Source: Planctomycetota bacterium (GTDB taxonomy: Bacteria > Planctomycetota > UBA1135 > JADKAF01). Taken from it: a stretch of 62,311 nucleotides of DNA. The stretch spans positions 1-62,311 of the forward strand of contig JAEUHW010000316.1 of the NCBI GenBank assembly GCA_016793245.1. The letters run 5' to 3'. Positions 1 through 7,971 of the stretch are shown piece after piece (position 1 is the first letter of the stretch; every line of letters begins with the position of its first letter). The position numbers and the translations under genes were made by a program. Below the pieces are notes generated by a model that did not search any database, was not told the origin of the DNA, and saw nothing but the letters and a program-made list of their open reading frames with translations.

Positions 1-600
1 TGCAACGGTGGCCACCAGAGGCGCTGCTGGAATCGATGGGATCGAGGGGCGTTCCATCCAGCCATCGAACATGGGCGCACTCGAGCAGGGATCGATCGAC
101 GAAAGCGTCACGACAACGTGCTTCTTGCCGTTCTGCAGCACATAGCGCAACGCGTTGCTAGCCTGCGTCGGTGTCGAGATCACCTCGTCGTGATAGCGCT
201 CGGGGAAGACCTTGCCGCGGCGGCCCCAGAGCTTGTTCAACGCGCGGGCGAGCGGGCTCAGCAGAGCGTTCATGCCGCGCGCGACGCACTCTCGATCGTC
301 GGCTTCGACCAGGATGTGCAAGTGGTTGCCTTGCACGGTGTAGTGAACGATCCGCATTCCGTGCCGATCGCTGCTCGCGCTGAGCGCCGCGAGCACGAGC
401 TTCAGAGCACCACCGCGGCGCAGCGATGGCAGGCCATCCGCCAGACGCACGGTGATCAGGAGAGGCTGGCCGCGCTTCTTCCTCGCGCGCTGACGGTGCG
501 GCATGCCGGGCTCGGCGTTCTTCGGCTTCCGTCCCGCGCCCTTCCGCTTGCCGCCGTGCTGGCGGAAGTCGAACTCAAGCTGTGTAACCTTGCGGCGCAT
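1..600 (-). CDS. REP-associated tyrosine transposase-like protein (Y1/HUH family), 3' end cut by window edge
   Basis: The ATG is at 600 on the minus strand and 200 codons are present before the window ends, so the C-terminus is missing. The N-terminus is very basic (KRKGAGRKPK near residues 18-27). A HUH motif, NHLHILVEA, places the metal-binding histidines at H93 and H95. It is followed by PERYHDEV (about 133-140) and LRYVLQN, where Y153 is the likely nucleophile. This order matches single-strand transposases of the IS200/RAYT class, which nick at hairpin-tetranucleotide sites. A GAGGAA-like ribosome site lies about 6 nt before the ATG. About 200 bp upstream sits a palindromic repeat with a GTAG foot, the kind of element RAYTs act on. 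Whether the missing end is intact cannot be seen. Confidence 0.85.
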   Translation of the reverse strand, partial: MRRKVTQLEFDFRQHGGKRKGAGRKPKNAEPGMPHRQRARKKRGQPLLITVRLADGLPSLRRGGALKLVLAALSASSDRHGMRIVHYTVQGNHLHILVEADDRECVARGMNALLSPLARALNKLWGRRGKVFPERYHDEVISTPTQASNALRYVLQNGKKHVVVTLSSIDPCSSAPMFDGWMERPSIPSIPAAPLVATVA

Positions 601-773
601 GTGGCTTCCTCTGCCCCGTGCTGCGTCGCCTTCCCCGCTGTCGTTCCACCATGTAGAACGCAGAAGGGGCCTCGTTGGTTTCCTAGAAGGTCGGAATCTT
701 GATTGAGCGACGTTGTTCACCACCCGATCTCACTGCACCGCGCGGGCGACGAACCGCTGTCTCTCGACGTGGT
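601..773. other. Intergenic region upstream of the RAYT gene
   Basis: No gene is supported here. The stretch holds the 5' leader of the transposase gene, including the AGAGGAAG-like ribosome site next to its ATG. No clear sigma-70 promoter is visible. The terminal repeat begins at its right edge. Confidence 0.5.
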
Positions 774-1021
774 TCTCGCGTCGACGTCCGATCTCTCCCG
801 TAGCATGAGTTTCGGAGCCCCCGCCTCCCGCGGGCTCCGAAACGGCGCACGATGTCTTTCGACGTAGCGGAGCCGCATCCGGAGGCGATGCAAGCGACGT
901 GAACGCCGCGCTCGCTCTCGAATCGCATCCGACGTCGTACGCGCTTCGACGCGCGATGTCCTTCGATGTCGTCCACGCGCGGCGGGCGCGGCGCTTGCTT
1001 CGCCGGAGGGCTGGCGGAGCG
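774..1021 (+). repeat. ~250 bp interspersed repeat, left copy (inverted relative to 62058-62306)
   Basis: Aligned by eye with the reverse complement of 62058-62306. Positions 774-905 match the other copy with roughly nine mismatches. The middle (about 906-980) is diverged. The end (about 983-1021, containing GGGCGCGGCGCTTGCTTCGC) is again nearly identical. No coding frame is conserved between copies. The core is a GTAG tetranucleotide followed by a 12-bp palindrome. The element lies upstream of a RAYT-like transposase, so a REP/BIME-like non-autonomous element is the simplest reading. Confidence 0.85.
800..843 (+). repeat. REP-like hairpin with 5' GTAG foot (left copy)
   Basis: GTAG is at 800-803. 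After five bases comes a perfect 12-bp stem, GTTTCGGAGCCC (809-820) and GGGCTCCGAAAC (832-843), around an 11-nt loop. GTAG at the 5' foot of a palindrome is the classic REP arrangement recognised by RAYTs. The same arrangement is conserved at 62237-62280. Confidence 0.75.
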
Positions 1022-1094
1022 GTCGTCGCGGAACTCGCGTTCGACGGTTCGCGCTCGTCGCGGGTCAGGGTACCGTTCTCGATTCGACGACTCC

Positions 1095-1121
1095 GGCCTC
1101 AACGGCGTGAGCCGTTGAGCC
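1095..1121 (-). terminator. Hairpin downstream of the selenoprotein gene
   Basis: CTCAACGGC (1098-1106), a GTGA loop and GCCGTTGAG (1111-1119) form a perfect 9-bp stem. Two more G-C pairs form beyond a bulge. It lies about 35 nt past the stop of the minus-strand gene ending at 1156. No T-run follows, so this is a probable rather than textbook terminator. Confidence 0.5.
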
Positions 1122-1155
1122 AGCCATCATGCCAGCGGGCCTGTGCGCAGCCCCG

Positions 1156-1719
1156 CTAGGTCGGCGATCCCGCGAGCTCCTTCAACCGCGCGCTGACCGC
1201 GCGCCAGTCGGGATGATCGCCGGCGTGCCGAAACTCGTGCGCGGCGACGAGCTGGCGGTCGTGCACGAGGAAGAGCCCCGGCAGCGTCAGCGGATCGCCT
1301 ACGGGACGGCCGACGCCATTGCCCTTCAGCAGCGCGCGGAGCCCCGCGGCCCAGACGCCGGGGCCCAAGTACTTGCCCGCGCTCCCGTGGCCGAGCTCGA
1401 ACGCCGCGTAGAAGCGCTGCGCGGGATCCGCGATCGCGCGCGCTTCGGGCCAGAGCTTGGCCAGGAACGCGCGCGTGGGTTCCACGGCGCCCAAGGTGAA
1501 GAAGAGCGGAGCGGGCAGCTCCGGGTCTAGCTCGCGCTCACGGCGCAAGTCCCGCAGGGTCTCGCGGCAGAAGATTCACCCGAAGTGGCGCAGGAACGAG
1601 AGCAGCAGCGCGCCGCGGCCGAGCTCGGCGCCGAAGGTCGCTTCGCGCAGGTTCGCGCCTGCGATCGGGAGGGCGAGCACCTCGTCGGGGATCGCACGGG
1701 GTTCGGAGTAGTCGAGCAT
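1156..1719 (-). CDS. SelL-/AhpC-TSA-like thioredoxin-fold protein, probable selenoprotein (in-frame TGA at 1576-1578)
   Basis: The frame runs from ATG 1719 (MLDYSEPRAIPDE) to the stop at 1156 and is open except for one TGA, codon 48. The context is SFLRHFG-[TGA]-IFCRETLRD. In the AhpC/TSA-like (PRX-like2/SelL) family this position is the first Cys of a CxxC redox motif, so the product would have U48-x-x-C51. The rest of the 187-residue product fits the family: an FLAKLWPEARAIADP-type helix, VGDPLTLPGLFLV, and a C-terminal HAGDHPDW. A strong SECIS-like hairpin begins nine bases after the TGA. The gene is divergent from the photolyase with an 87-bp gap, which supports both starts. Alternatives are a true nonsense mutation, or a shorter product from TTG 1548 without the active site. 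The selenocysteine machinery itself is not in this window. Confidence 0.8.
1544..1566 (-). promoter_or_regulatory. Candidate bacterial SECIS element
   Basis: On the minus strand CGCGAGACCC (1566-1557), loop TGC (1556-1554) and GGGACTTGCG (1553-1544) form nine base pairs with one A-A mismatch. The apical loop starts 19 nt after the TGA, inside the spacing typical of bacterial SECIS elements that bind SelB. The loop is small (3 nt) with G at its second position. Assigned by eye, not by a folding program. Confidence 0.6.
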
Positions 1720-1806
1720 GGGATGGGGATCGTTCGAGAGGACCTGCGCGGAGGCACTCGCCGTGGGCGCGAATCCGCGCGGTGGTCCGAGGGCGAAGCG
1801 GAGCGC

Positions 1807-3441
1807 ATGGTACCGGCGAAGAGTGTGCGGCGCAGCGCGGAGTCGAGCGGGGCCTTCGCGCGCGCGCTGCGAGAACGCGCTCCGCGTGAAGGTCGCGAGC
1901 GCCGCTGGCTCTACGTGCCGTACGACCAGCTCACGCAGGAGCTGGGGCCGCTCTCCCGCGAGAACGCCTCGGCGCTCGGCGTCGTGCTGCTCGATTCGCC
2001 GGCCAAGGCCGCGAGGCGACCGTACCATCGCCAGAAGTTGGCGCTCGTGCTCGCGAACCAGCGCCACTTCGCGTTGGAGATCGCCGAGCGCGGCGTGGCG
2101 GTGCGCTATCTCGTCTCCGATTCCGGCTACGCCGCGGCGCTCGCGCCGCTCGCCGCCGAGCTCGGTCCGCTGCGCGTGATGGAGCCCGCCGAACGCGAGC
2201 TGAGAACCGAGCTCGCGCCGCTCGTCGCACGCGGCGAGCTCGAAGTCCTGCCGCACGAAGGTTGGCTCACCGATCGTGCGTTCTTCGCGCGCGCGTGCGG
2301 CGACGCTCCGCCGTGGCGCATGGATCGCTTCTATCGCGCGCTGCGGCGCGAGCGCGGCTGGCTGATGCGCGGCGGCAAGCCCGAGGGCGGGCGCTTCTCC
2401 TTCGATGGCGAGAACCGCCAGCGCTGGCGCGGCGAGCCGCCGGCACCCGCGCCGCCGCGCTTCGAGCCGGACGAGATCACGCGCGAGGTCGCCGCGCTGA
2501 TCGAATCTCGCTACGCGTCCCATCCGGGGCAGGTCGATCTCGCGAGCTTGCCGGCGACGAAGGACGACGCGGAGCGCGCCTGGCGCTGGGCGCTCGAGCA
2601 TTGCCTACCGACCTTCGGGCCCTACGAAGACGCGTTGTCGGTGCGCTCGAGCGGGCTCTTCCACACGCGCCTCAGCGCGCTGCTGAACCTGCATCGATTG
2701 CTCCCGCGCCGCGTGGTGGAGGATGCGCTGCGCTCGAGCGCGCCGCTCGCGTCGCGCGAGGGTTTCGTGCGGCAGGTCGCGGGCTGGCGCGAGTTCGTGC
2801 GCCACGTGCACGTCGCGACGGATGGCCTGCGCGAGATCCCCGCGCTCACGAGCGGTGCGCAGCCGAACTATCTCGGCGCGCGGAACCCGCTGCCGCCCGC
2901 GTGGTGGGGCCGCGGCTCGGGGCTCACGTGCCTCGACCATGTGGTCGGTGACGTCTGGCGCGAAGCGTATAGCCATCACATCGCGCGCCTCATGGTGCTC
3001 GGAAACCTCGCGACCTTGCTCGACGTCGATCCGCAAGAGCTCCGCGATTGGTTCTGGGTCGCGTACGCGGATGCGTTCGATTGGGTCGTCGAGCCCAACG
3101 TGCTCGGCATGGCGAGCTTCGCGCTCGGCGATGCGATGACGACGAAGCCGTACGTGAGCGGCGCCGCGTACCTCGCGAAGATGGGGGATGCATGCGCGGG
3201 CTGCGCCTTCGATCCCGCGCGCGACTGCCCGATCACCGCGCTCTATTGGGCGTTCCTCGCCCGGCACGCGGAGCGCCTGCAGCCGATCGAGCGCATGACG
3301 CTGCCGCTGCGTTCGCTCGCGCGGCGCAGCCAGGCGCAGCGCGACGCCGACGCGCGCACCTACGAGCGCGTGCGCGAGACGCTGCAGCGCGGCGAGCGCT
3401 GCGCTCCCGACGATCTCTTCGGGAGCGCAGCGAACCCATGA
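1807..3441 (+). CDS. Fe-S bacterial cryptochrome/photolyase (PhrB-like, deoxyribodipyrimidine photolyase-related)
   Basis: The product is 544 residues from ATG 1807. A longer frame exists upstream, but it would run through the divergent selenoprotein gene, and similarity begins only near RRWLYVPYDQL (about residue 30). The N-terminal Rossmann-like half is followed by an FAD-binding helical domain (FHTRLSALLNLHRLLP, REFVRHVH, MASFALGDAMTTKPYVSG). Four cysteines, C375, C463, C466 and C474, match the spacing of the [4Fe-4S] ligands of the FeS-BCP class (GLTCLDH, then CAGC and DCPITALYW). Proteins of this class repair (6-4) photoproducts or act as light sensors. Its stop overlaps the next ATG (ATGA). 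The light-stress genes at 10.7-17.4 kb are probably functionally linked. Confidence 0.9.
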   Translation: MVPAKSVRRSAESSGAFARALRERAPREGRERRWLYVPYDQLTQELGPLSRENASALGVVLLDSPAKAARRPYHRQKLALVLANQRHFALEIAERGVAVRYLVSDSGYAAALAPLAAELGPLRVMEPAERELRTELAPLVARGELEVLPHEGWLTDRAFFARACGDAPPWRMDRFYRALRRERGWLMRGGKPEGGRFSFDGENRQRWRGEPPAPAPPRFEPDEITREVAALIESRYASHPGQVDLASLPATKDDAERAWRWALEHCLPTFGPYEDALSVRSSGLFHTRLSALLNLHRLLPRRVVEDALRSSAPLASREGFVRQVAGWREFVRHVHVATDGLREIPALTSGAQPNYLGARNPLPPAWWGRGSGLTCLDHVVGDVWREAYSHHIARLMVLGNLATLLDVDPQELRDWFWVAYADAFDWVVEPNVLGMASFALGDAMTTKPYVSGAAYLAKMGDACAGCAFDPARDCPITALYWAFLARHAERLQPIERMTLPLRSLARRSQAQRDADARTYERVRETLQRGERCAPDDLFGSAANP

Positions 3442-4961
3442 GCGCGCCGCGAGCCAGCGAGCGCTTCGATGCGGTCGTCGTCGGTGGGGGCTTCGGCGGC
3501 TTGGGCGCCGCGCTCGCGTTCGCGCGCGCGGGGAAGCGCGTCGCCCTCTGCGAGACGCTGCGCTATCTCGGTGGCTGCGCGGGGACGTTCTCGCGCGGCG
3601 GCGCGAGCTACGCCGCGGGCGCGACGCTGGGCGCCGGCTTCGCACCAGGGCAAGCGCTGCGCACCTGGCTCGAGGAGGAGCAGCTCTGGGGCGAGCTCGA
3701 GCTCGAGCCGCTCGAGCCCGTGCTCGAGCTGCGGACCACGGGGATTTCTCTCTCGATCGACGGCGCGCCGCGCGGCGTCGAGCGCGCGTTGCTGGCGTTG
3801 CCGGGGGCGCCGCGCGAGCGCCTCGCGCGCTTCTTCGACCGGCAGCGGAGAGTCTCGGCGGCGCTGTGGCCGCTGCTCGACGATCCCGAGCGGCTCCCGC
3901 GCCTCCGCGGTCGGGGTTGGTTCGAGGCACTTGCTCTCGTGCCGCGCCTCCTGCCGCATGCGCGCTTGCTCCTCGGCACGGCGTTCCGGCCGCTCACGCA
4001 CGAGCTCGCGCGCGCGGGCCTCGCGGATTACGCCCCTCTGCGCTGCTTCGCCGATGCGCTCTGTCAGATCACCTTGCAGTGTCGCGCGGCGGAGGCCGAG
4101 TCACCCCTCGCGCTCGCGGCGTTCGACTACTACGAGCGCGGCGTCGCGCATGTGCGCGGCGGCCTCGGCGCGCTGGCGCAGCTCCTCGGGCGCGCGATCG
4201 AGCGCCGCGGCGGCTCGATCCTGCTCGCGCAGCGCGTCGCGGCGATCGAGCGCGCCGGAGGGGAGTTCACGCTGCGCCTGCGCGATCGCTCGCTGCGCGC
4301 GCCGCTCGTCGCGTTGAACGTGTTGCCCGGCGACGCCGCGGCCCTCTTGCCGCTCGCGCCGCGCGAGCGCGCGCCGTTCTCGCGCGGGCAAGCGCGCGTC
4401 GAGAGCGGCTGGGGCGCCTGCATGCTCTACCGCCGCCTCTCTCCGGAGCTCGCGCTCGGCGCGGAGGCCCGGCACTGGCAGCTCGTGCGCGATCCCGCCT
4501 CAGCGCCGATCGAAGGCCACGGAGTCTTCGCGTCGCTCGCCTCCGCGCGCGATGCGTCCGCAGGGTCGGCCGCGCCGCGCGATCTCGCGCGAACGCTGAC
4601 CGTCTCTACCCACGTCGATCTCGGCGCGCTGCGAGCGCTCCCGGAGCTCGAGCGCGGAGCGCGGGTGGCCGCGATCCAAGAGCGCATGCGGGGCACCTTG
4701 GCGGAGCTCTTGCCGGAGCTCGAGGGGACCGTGCTCTCGGAGCTCAGTGCCTCGCCGCGCACCTTCGAGCGCTTCACCGGTCGCGGCGGTGGCTGGGTGG
4801 GTGGCGTGCCGAGGCGGGCCGGGCTCTCGGCCTACGCGGAGCTCCGCCCGCCGCGCTGGCCGCGCGGCGTCGCCCTCGTCGGCGACAGCTTCTTCCCCGG
4901 TCAAAGCGCTCTCGCCGCGGCGGTCGGCGGCTATCGTTCGGCGCTCGCGCTCCTCGGTTGA
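3438..4961 (+). CDS. FAD-dependent oxidoreductase, phytoene desaturase-like
   Basis: The product is 507 residues from ATG 3438, overlapping the photolyase stop, so translation is probably coupled. The N-terminus carries a dinucleotide-binding motif (VVVGGGFGGLGAALAFARAGKRV, about residues 12-34) and then an ETLRYLGGCAGTF segment typical of the carotenoid isomerase/desaturase group. The C-terminus has the FAD-closing motif GVALVGDSFFPGQSALAAAVGG. Such enzymes act on polyenes or related hydrophobic substrates, and the exact substrate cannot be told. Pairing with a photolyase suggests a role in light or photo-oxidative stress, which is inference. Confidence 0.8.
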   Translation: MSAPRASERFDAVVVGGGFGGLGAALAFARAGKRVALCETLRYLGGCAGTFSRGGASYAAGATLGAGFAPGQALRTWLEEEQLWGELELEPLEPVLELRTTGISLSIDGAPRGVERALLALPGAPRERLARFFDRQRRVSAALWPLLDDPERLPRLRGRGWFEALALVPRLLPHARLLLGTAFRPLTHELARAGLADYAPLRCFADALCQITLQCRAAEAESPLALAAFDYYERGVAHVRGGLGALAQLLGRAIERRGGSILLAQRVAAIERAGGEFTLRLRDRSLRAPLVALNVLPGDAAALLPLAPRERAPFSRGQARVESGWGACMLYRRLSPELALGAEARHWQLVRDPASAPIEGHGVFASLASARDASAGSAAPRDLARTLTVSTHVDLGALRALPELERGARVAAIQERMRGTLAELLPELEGTVLSELSASPRTFERFTGRGGGWVGGVPRRAGLSAYAELRPPRWPRGVALVGDSFFPGQSALAAAVGGYRSALALLG

Positions 4962-4972
4962 CGAGGAGCGCA

Positions 4973-5000
4973 TTGGCTTCGCGGTGCGGAGGGCTACAAT
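4973..5000 (+). promoter_or_regulatory. Candidate sigma-70-type promoter for the efflux genes
   Basis: TTGGCT (4973-4978), a 16-bp spacer and TACAAT (4995-5000) lie just after the oxidoreductase stop and about 30 nt before a strong ribosome site. The TACAAT box stands out in such GC-rich DNA. Not tested against a model. Confidence 0.5.
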
Positions 5001-5030
5001 CCGCGCGGAGCGGGTGATCGACTCGCTCTC

Positions 5031-5036
5031 AGGAGG
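5031..5036 (+). promoter_or_regulatory. Shine-Dalgarno site fixing a TTG start
   Basis: AGGAGG ends five bases before the TTG at 5042. It is one of the best ribosome sites in the window and is the reason for choosing a TTG start for the membrane fusion protein. Confidence 0.7.
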
Positions 5037-5041
5037 TTCGC

Positions 5042-6358
5042 TTGCTCTCTCCCCGCGACGCTGCAGCGCATCGGTTCCTCGCGGACTTCGTCGGGTCCCT
5101 CGCCCTCGCGGTCGGACTCGCGGGCTGCGAACGCCCCGGCAAGGTCGAAGCCCAGACGCCGCGCGAGCTCCCTCCGCCGCCCGTGGTGGTGTTCGCCGTG
5201 GAGGCGCGCGACGTCGATCTCGTGCGCGAATACGTCGCGCGCACCGAAGCCGACGATTCGGTCGAGATCCGCGCGCGCGTCGAAGCCGTGCTGCAGGAGA
5301 TGAGCTTCGAGGAAGGACGCCGCGTCGAGCAGGGCCAGGTGCTGTATCGCCTGGACCAGCGCACCTACGCCGCGAACCTCGAAGCTGCGGAAGCGCAGCT
5401 CGCGCGCGCGAAAGCGGACTTGGAGCTCGCCGAGAAGCAAGTCTCCGTTCGCGTCGCCGAGGCCGACGTCGAGCAAGCGCGCGCGCAGCAGAAGAAGGCC
5501 GAGCAGGACGTGGCGCGCTTGGAGCCGCTCGCCGCGAAGCAGGCCGTCCCGCAGCAGGACCTCGACACCGCCCGCGCGGCGCTCGAGGTCGCGGTGGCGA
5601 CGGTGAAGGCCAAGGAGGCCGTGCTCACCAACGCGCAGATCGTGGAAGGGGTCGCGAAGAAGCAGGCCGCCGCGGCGGTGAGCGCCGCCGAGTCCGCGTT
5701 GGCGCTCGCGAACCTCGACGTCGAGTACTGCACGTTGAAGTCCCCGATGGCGGGCTTGATCGGGCGCAGCCAGGTCTCGGTCGGCAATCTCGTCGGTCGC
5801 GGGGAGACGACGCTGCTCGCGACGCTCGACTCCGTCGATCCCATGTTGGTCCTCTTCGCCATCGGCGAAGCGGAGCTCCTCGCACTGCAGGCGCGTCGGA
5901 CCCCGGGCTCTGAGCGACCGAACCTGGAGATCGAGCTCTCGCTCGCCGACGGCTCGCTCTATCCCTTGAAGGGGCGCTTCCGCACCGCCGAGCGTTCCCT
6001 CGGGCTCGAGACCGGCACCATGCAGGTGATCGCGGAGTTCCCGAATCCCGAAGGTCGATTGCGCCCCGGACAGTTCGGGCGCGTGCGCACTTCGACCGAG
6101 AGCAAGAAGGGCGCGCTGCTCGTGCCGCAGCGCGCGGTGATCGAGCAGCAGGGAGTGCGCACCGTGCTCGTCGTCGGAGCGGACGGCAAGGTCGTCATGC
6201 GCTCCATCGTCACTGCCGAGCGTTGGAACGAGTTCTTCGTCGTGACCGAGGGGATCAGCGCGGGCGACCGCGTCGTCGTCGAAGGGCAGTTGAAGGCTCG
6301 GCCGGGCATGACGGTGAAGATCGTCGATGGCCAGGCGCAAGCGCCGGCGGGGAGCTGA
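5042..6358 (+). CDS. RND efflux periplasmic adaptor (membrane fusion protein), lipoprotein
   Basis: The product is 438 residues from TTG 5042, chosen because AGGAGG lies five bases upstream. A hydrophobic stretch ends in the lipobox LAGC (C29), so it should be a lipid-anchored periplasmic adaptor. A first lipoyl half (VEIRARVEAVLQEMSFEEGRRV) is followed by a long Ala/Glu-rich helical hairpin (about 120-215), a second lipoyl half (CTLKSPMAGLIGRSQVSVGNLV) and a beta-barrel with membrane-proximal domain. This is the AcrA/MexA order. The outer-membrane partner starts four bases after the stop. The RND pump gene normally between them is absent. Confidence 0.9.
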   Translation: MLSPRDAAAHRFLADFVGSLALAVGLAGCERPGKVEAQTPRELPPPPVVVFAVEARDVDLVREYVARTEADDSVEIRARVEAVLQEMSFEEGRRVEQGQVLYRLDQRTYAANLEAAEAQLARAKADLELAEKQVSVRVAEADVEQARAQQKKAEQDVARLEPLAAKQAVPQQDLDTARAALEVAVATVKAKEAVLTNAQIVEGVAKKQAAAAVSAAESALALANLDVEYCTLKSPMAGLIGRSQVSVGNLVGRGETTLLATLDSVDPMLVLFAIGEAELLALQARRTPGSERPNLEIELSLADGSLYPLKGRFRTAERSLGLETGTMQVIAEFPNPEGRLRPGQFGRVRTSTESKKGALLVPQRAVIEQQGVRTVLVVGADGKVVMRSIVTAERWNEFFVVTEGISAGDRVVVEGQLKARPGMTVKIVDGQAQAPAGS

Positions 6359-6361
6359 AGC

Positions 6362-7867
6362 ATGTCCTCTGCTCGCCCTCGCGCCACGGATGGAGTGCTG
6401 CGTCGCTCGGCCCTCGGCCTCTTCGCCTCCGCGCTCGGCGCGTGCACGGTGGGGCCGGACTACCAGCGCCCGGAGCTCGACGCGCCGACGGCGTTCCGCG
6501 ACGCCGACGATGCCGCGGCGGATCCCAGCGCAGAGCCGGGAGCGGATAGCCTCGCTCTCGGCGAGCGATCTTGGTTCGAGGTCTTCGAAGACCCGGTGCT
6601 GCAGGATCTGATCCACACGGCCATCGGCGGGAACCTCGATCTCCGCATCGCGCTGGAGCGCGTCCTCGCGGCACGCGAAGCCGTGACGATCGCCGGGGCG
6701 GATGCGTATCCGCAGGTCAGCGCAGGAGCGTCGGGCGACGTCCTGAGCCCGAGCACCAACGGCTTGAACGATCCCGGCGCGGGCGCCGACGATCCGCTGA
6801 CGCAGGCCACGCTCTCCGGCGATCTCTCCTGGACCTTCGATCTCTGGGGCAAGGTGCGCCGCGCCACCGAGGCCGCGCGCGCTCAGCTCCTCGCCAACGA
6901 GGCCGCGCGCCTCGAGGTCCTGCGCGCGTTGATCACCGATCTCGCCGCGGCCTACTTCGAGCTGCGCGAGCTCGACCTGGAGCACGAGATCACGCTCCGC
7001 TCGCTCGCGACGCGCCGCGCCTCGCTGGAGCTCGTGCAAGCGCGCCTCGATGGCGGCGTCGCGAACAAGGTCGAGGTCTACCAAGCGCAGGTGCTCGTCA
7101 CGACGGCGGCGCAGCTCCTCCCCGATCTCGAGCGGCGGCGCCAGCAGAAGGAGAACCAGATCAAGATCCTCCTCGGCGGCTGGCCCGGGCCCGTGCCTCG
7201 CGGTCGCGCGCTGGCCGAGCAGCGCCGCGAGATCGAGATCCCCTCCGGGCTGCCCTCCGAGCTGCTCGCGCGCCGTCCCGATCTCGTCTTCGCGGAGCAG
7301 CGGCTCATCGAGGCCAACGCGCGGATCGGCGAGGCGAAGGCTCTGCTCTACCCCTCGGTTTCTCTCACCGCCGCGGGTGGCCTCCAGAGCGAGGACCTGA
7401 ACGATCTCTCGAAGAGCGGCTCGCTGTTCTGGGGCTTGCTGCCGTCGATCCAGATGCCGATCTTCCAGGCCGGGCGGCTGCGCGCGAACGTCGCGCTCAG
7501 CGAAGCGCAGCAGCGCGCCGTGGCGCTCGGCTATGCCGCCGCGGTGCGGCAGGCCTTCCGAGAAGTCTCCGATGCGCTGATCGGCGTCGCGAAGCAGCGC
7601 GCGTTCCGCGAGCAGTCCTCCGCGCTCGCCGCGACGCTCTCGAGCCAGCGCGAGCTCTCCGCCGAGCGCTATCGAGGCGGCGTCACGAGCTACCTCGAGG
7701 TTCTCGATACGGATCGTCAGCAGCTCGACGCGGAGCTCGGTCTAGCACAAGCCATGCTGGGAGAGCTGCTCGCTTTCGTCGAGCTCTACCGCGCGCTCGG
7801 CGGCGGATGGCAAGGCGTCGAGCTGCCCGGCGAACGAGCTTCGGACGCAGCGCTCGAGTCGCCATAG
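6362..7867 (+). CDS. RND efflux outer-membrane lipoprotein, NodT/OprM family
   Basis: The product is 501 residues from ATG 6362, three bases after the adaptor stop. The start is classic for the family: a twin-Arg-like n-region, a hydrophobic core, lipobox LGAC (C28), then TVGPDYQRPELDAP. Two TolC-like repeats follow, each with long helices (LSWTFDLWGKVRRATEAARAQ in the first; a Leu/Ala-rich helix around LFWGLLPSIQMPIFQAGRLRANVALSEAQ in the second). It should form the trimeric exit duct for the adaptor encoded upstream. A long perfect hairpin follows the stop. Confidence 0.92.
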   Translation: MSSARPRATDGVLRRSALGLFASALGACTVGPDYQRPELDAPTAFRDADDAAADPSAEPGADSLALGERSWFEVFEDPVLQDLIHTAIGGNLDLRIALERVLAAREAVTIAGADAYPQVSAGASGDVLSPSTNGLNDPGAGADDPLTQATLSGDLSWTFDLWGKVRRATEAARAQLLANEAARLEVLRALITDLAAAYFELRELDLEHEITLRSLATRRASLELVQARLDGGVANKVEVYQAQVLVTTAAQLLPDLERRRQQKENQIKILLGGWPGPVPRGRALAEQRREIEIPSGLPSELLARRPDLVFAEQRLIEANARIGEAKALLYPSVSLTAAGGLQSEDLNDLSKSGSLFWGLLPSIQMPIFQAGRLRANVALSEAQQRAVALGYAAAVRQAFREVSDALIGVAKQRAFREQSSALAATLSSQRELSAERYRGGVTSYLEVLDTDRQQLDAELGLAQAMLGELLAFVELYRALGGGWQGVELPGERASDAALESP

Positions 7868-7870
7868 CAC

Positions 7871-7911
7871 GCGACCGAGAGGCCGGCCATCTAGGCCAAC
7901 CTCTCGGTCGC
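7871..7911. terminator. Bidirectional terminator hairpin between convergent genes
   Basis: GCGACCGAGAGG (7871-7882) and CCTCTCGGTCGC (7900-7911) form a perfect 12-bp stem around 17 nt. It starts four bases after the outer-membrane factor stop, and the minus-strand protease gene ends 60 bp beyond. No strong T-run is visible. Confidence 0.7.
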
Positions 7912-7971
7912 GGATGAGATCGAGAAACGACGCGCGCTCGATCGCGTGGATGCGGCGCGGTCCCGCGCAGC

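Noticed and set aside
683..1159. Short frames in the left repeat region
   Set aside because: Low-complexity Arg-rich products, not conserved in the right copy of the repeat.
1576..2601. Frame on the minus strand extending the selenoprotein upstream to 2601
   Set aside because: It is antisense to the photolyase; only the part from ATG 1719 matches the redox family.
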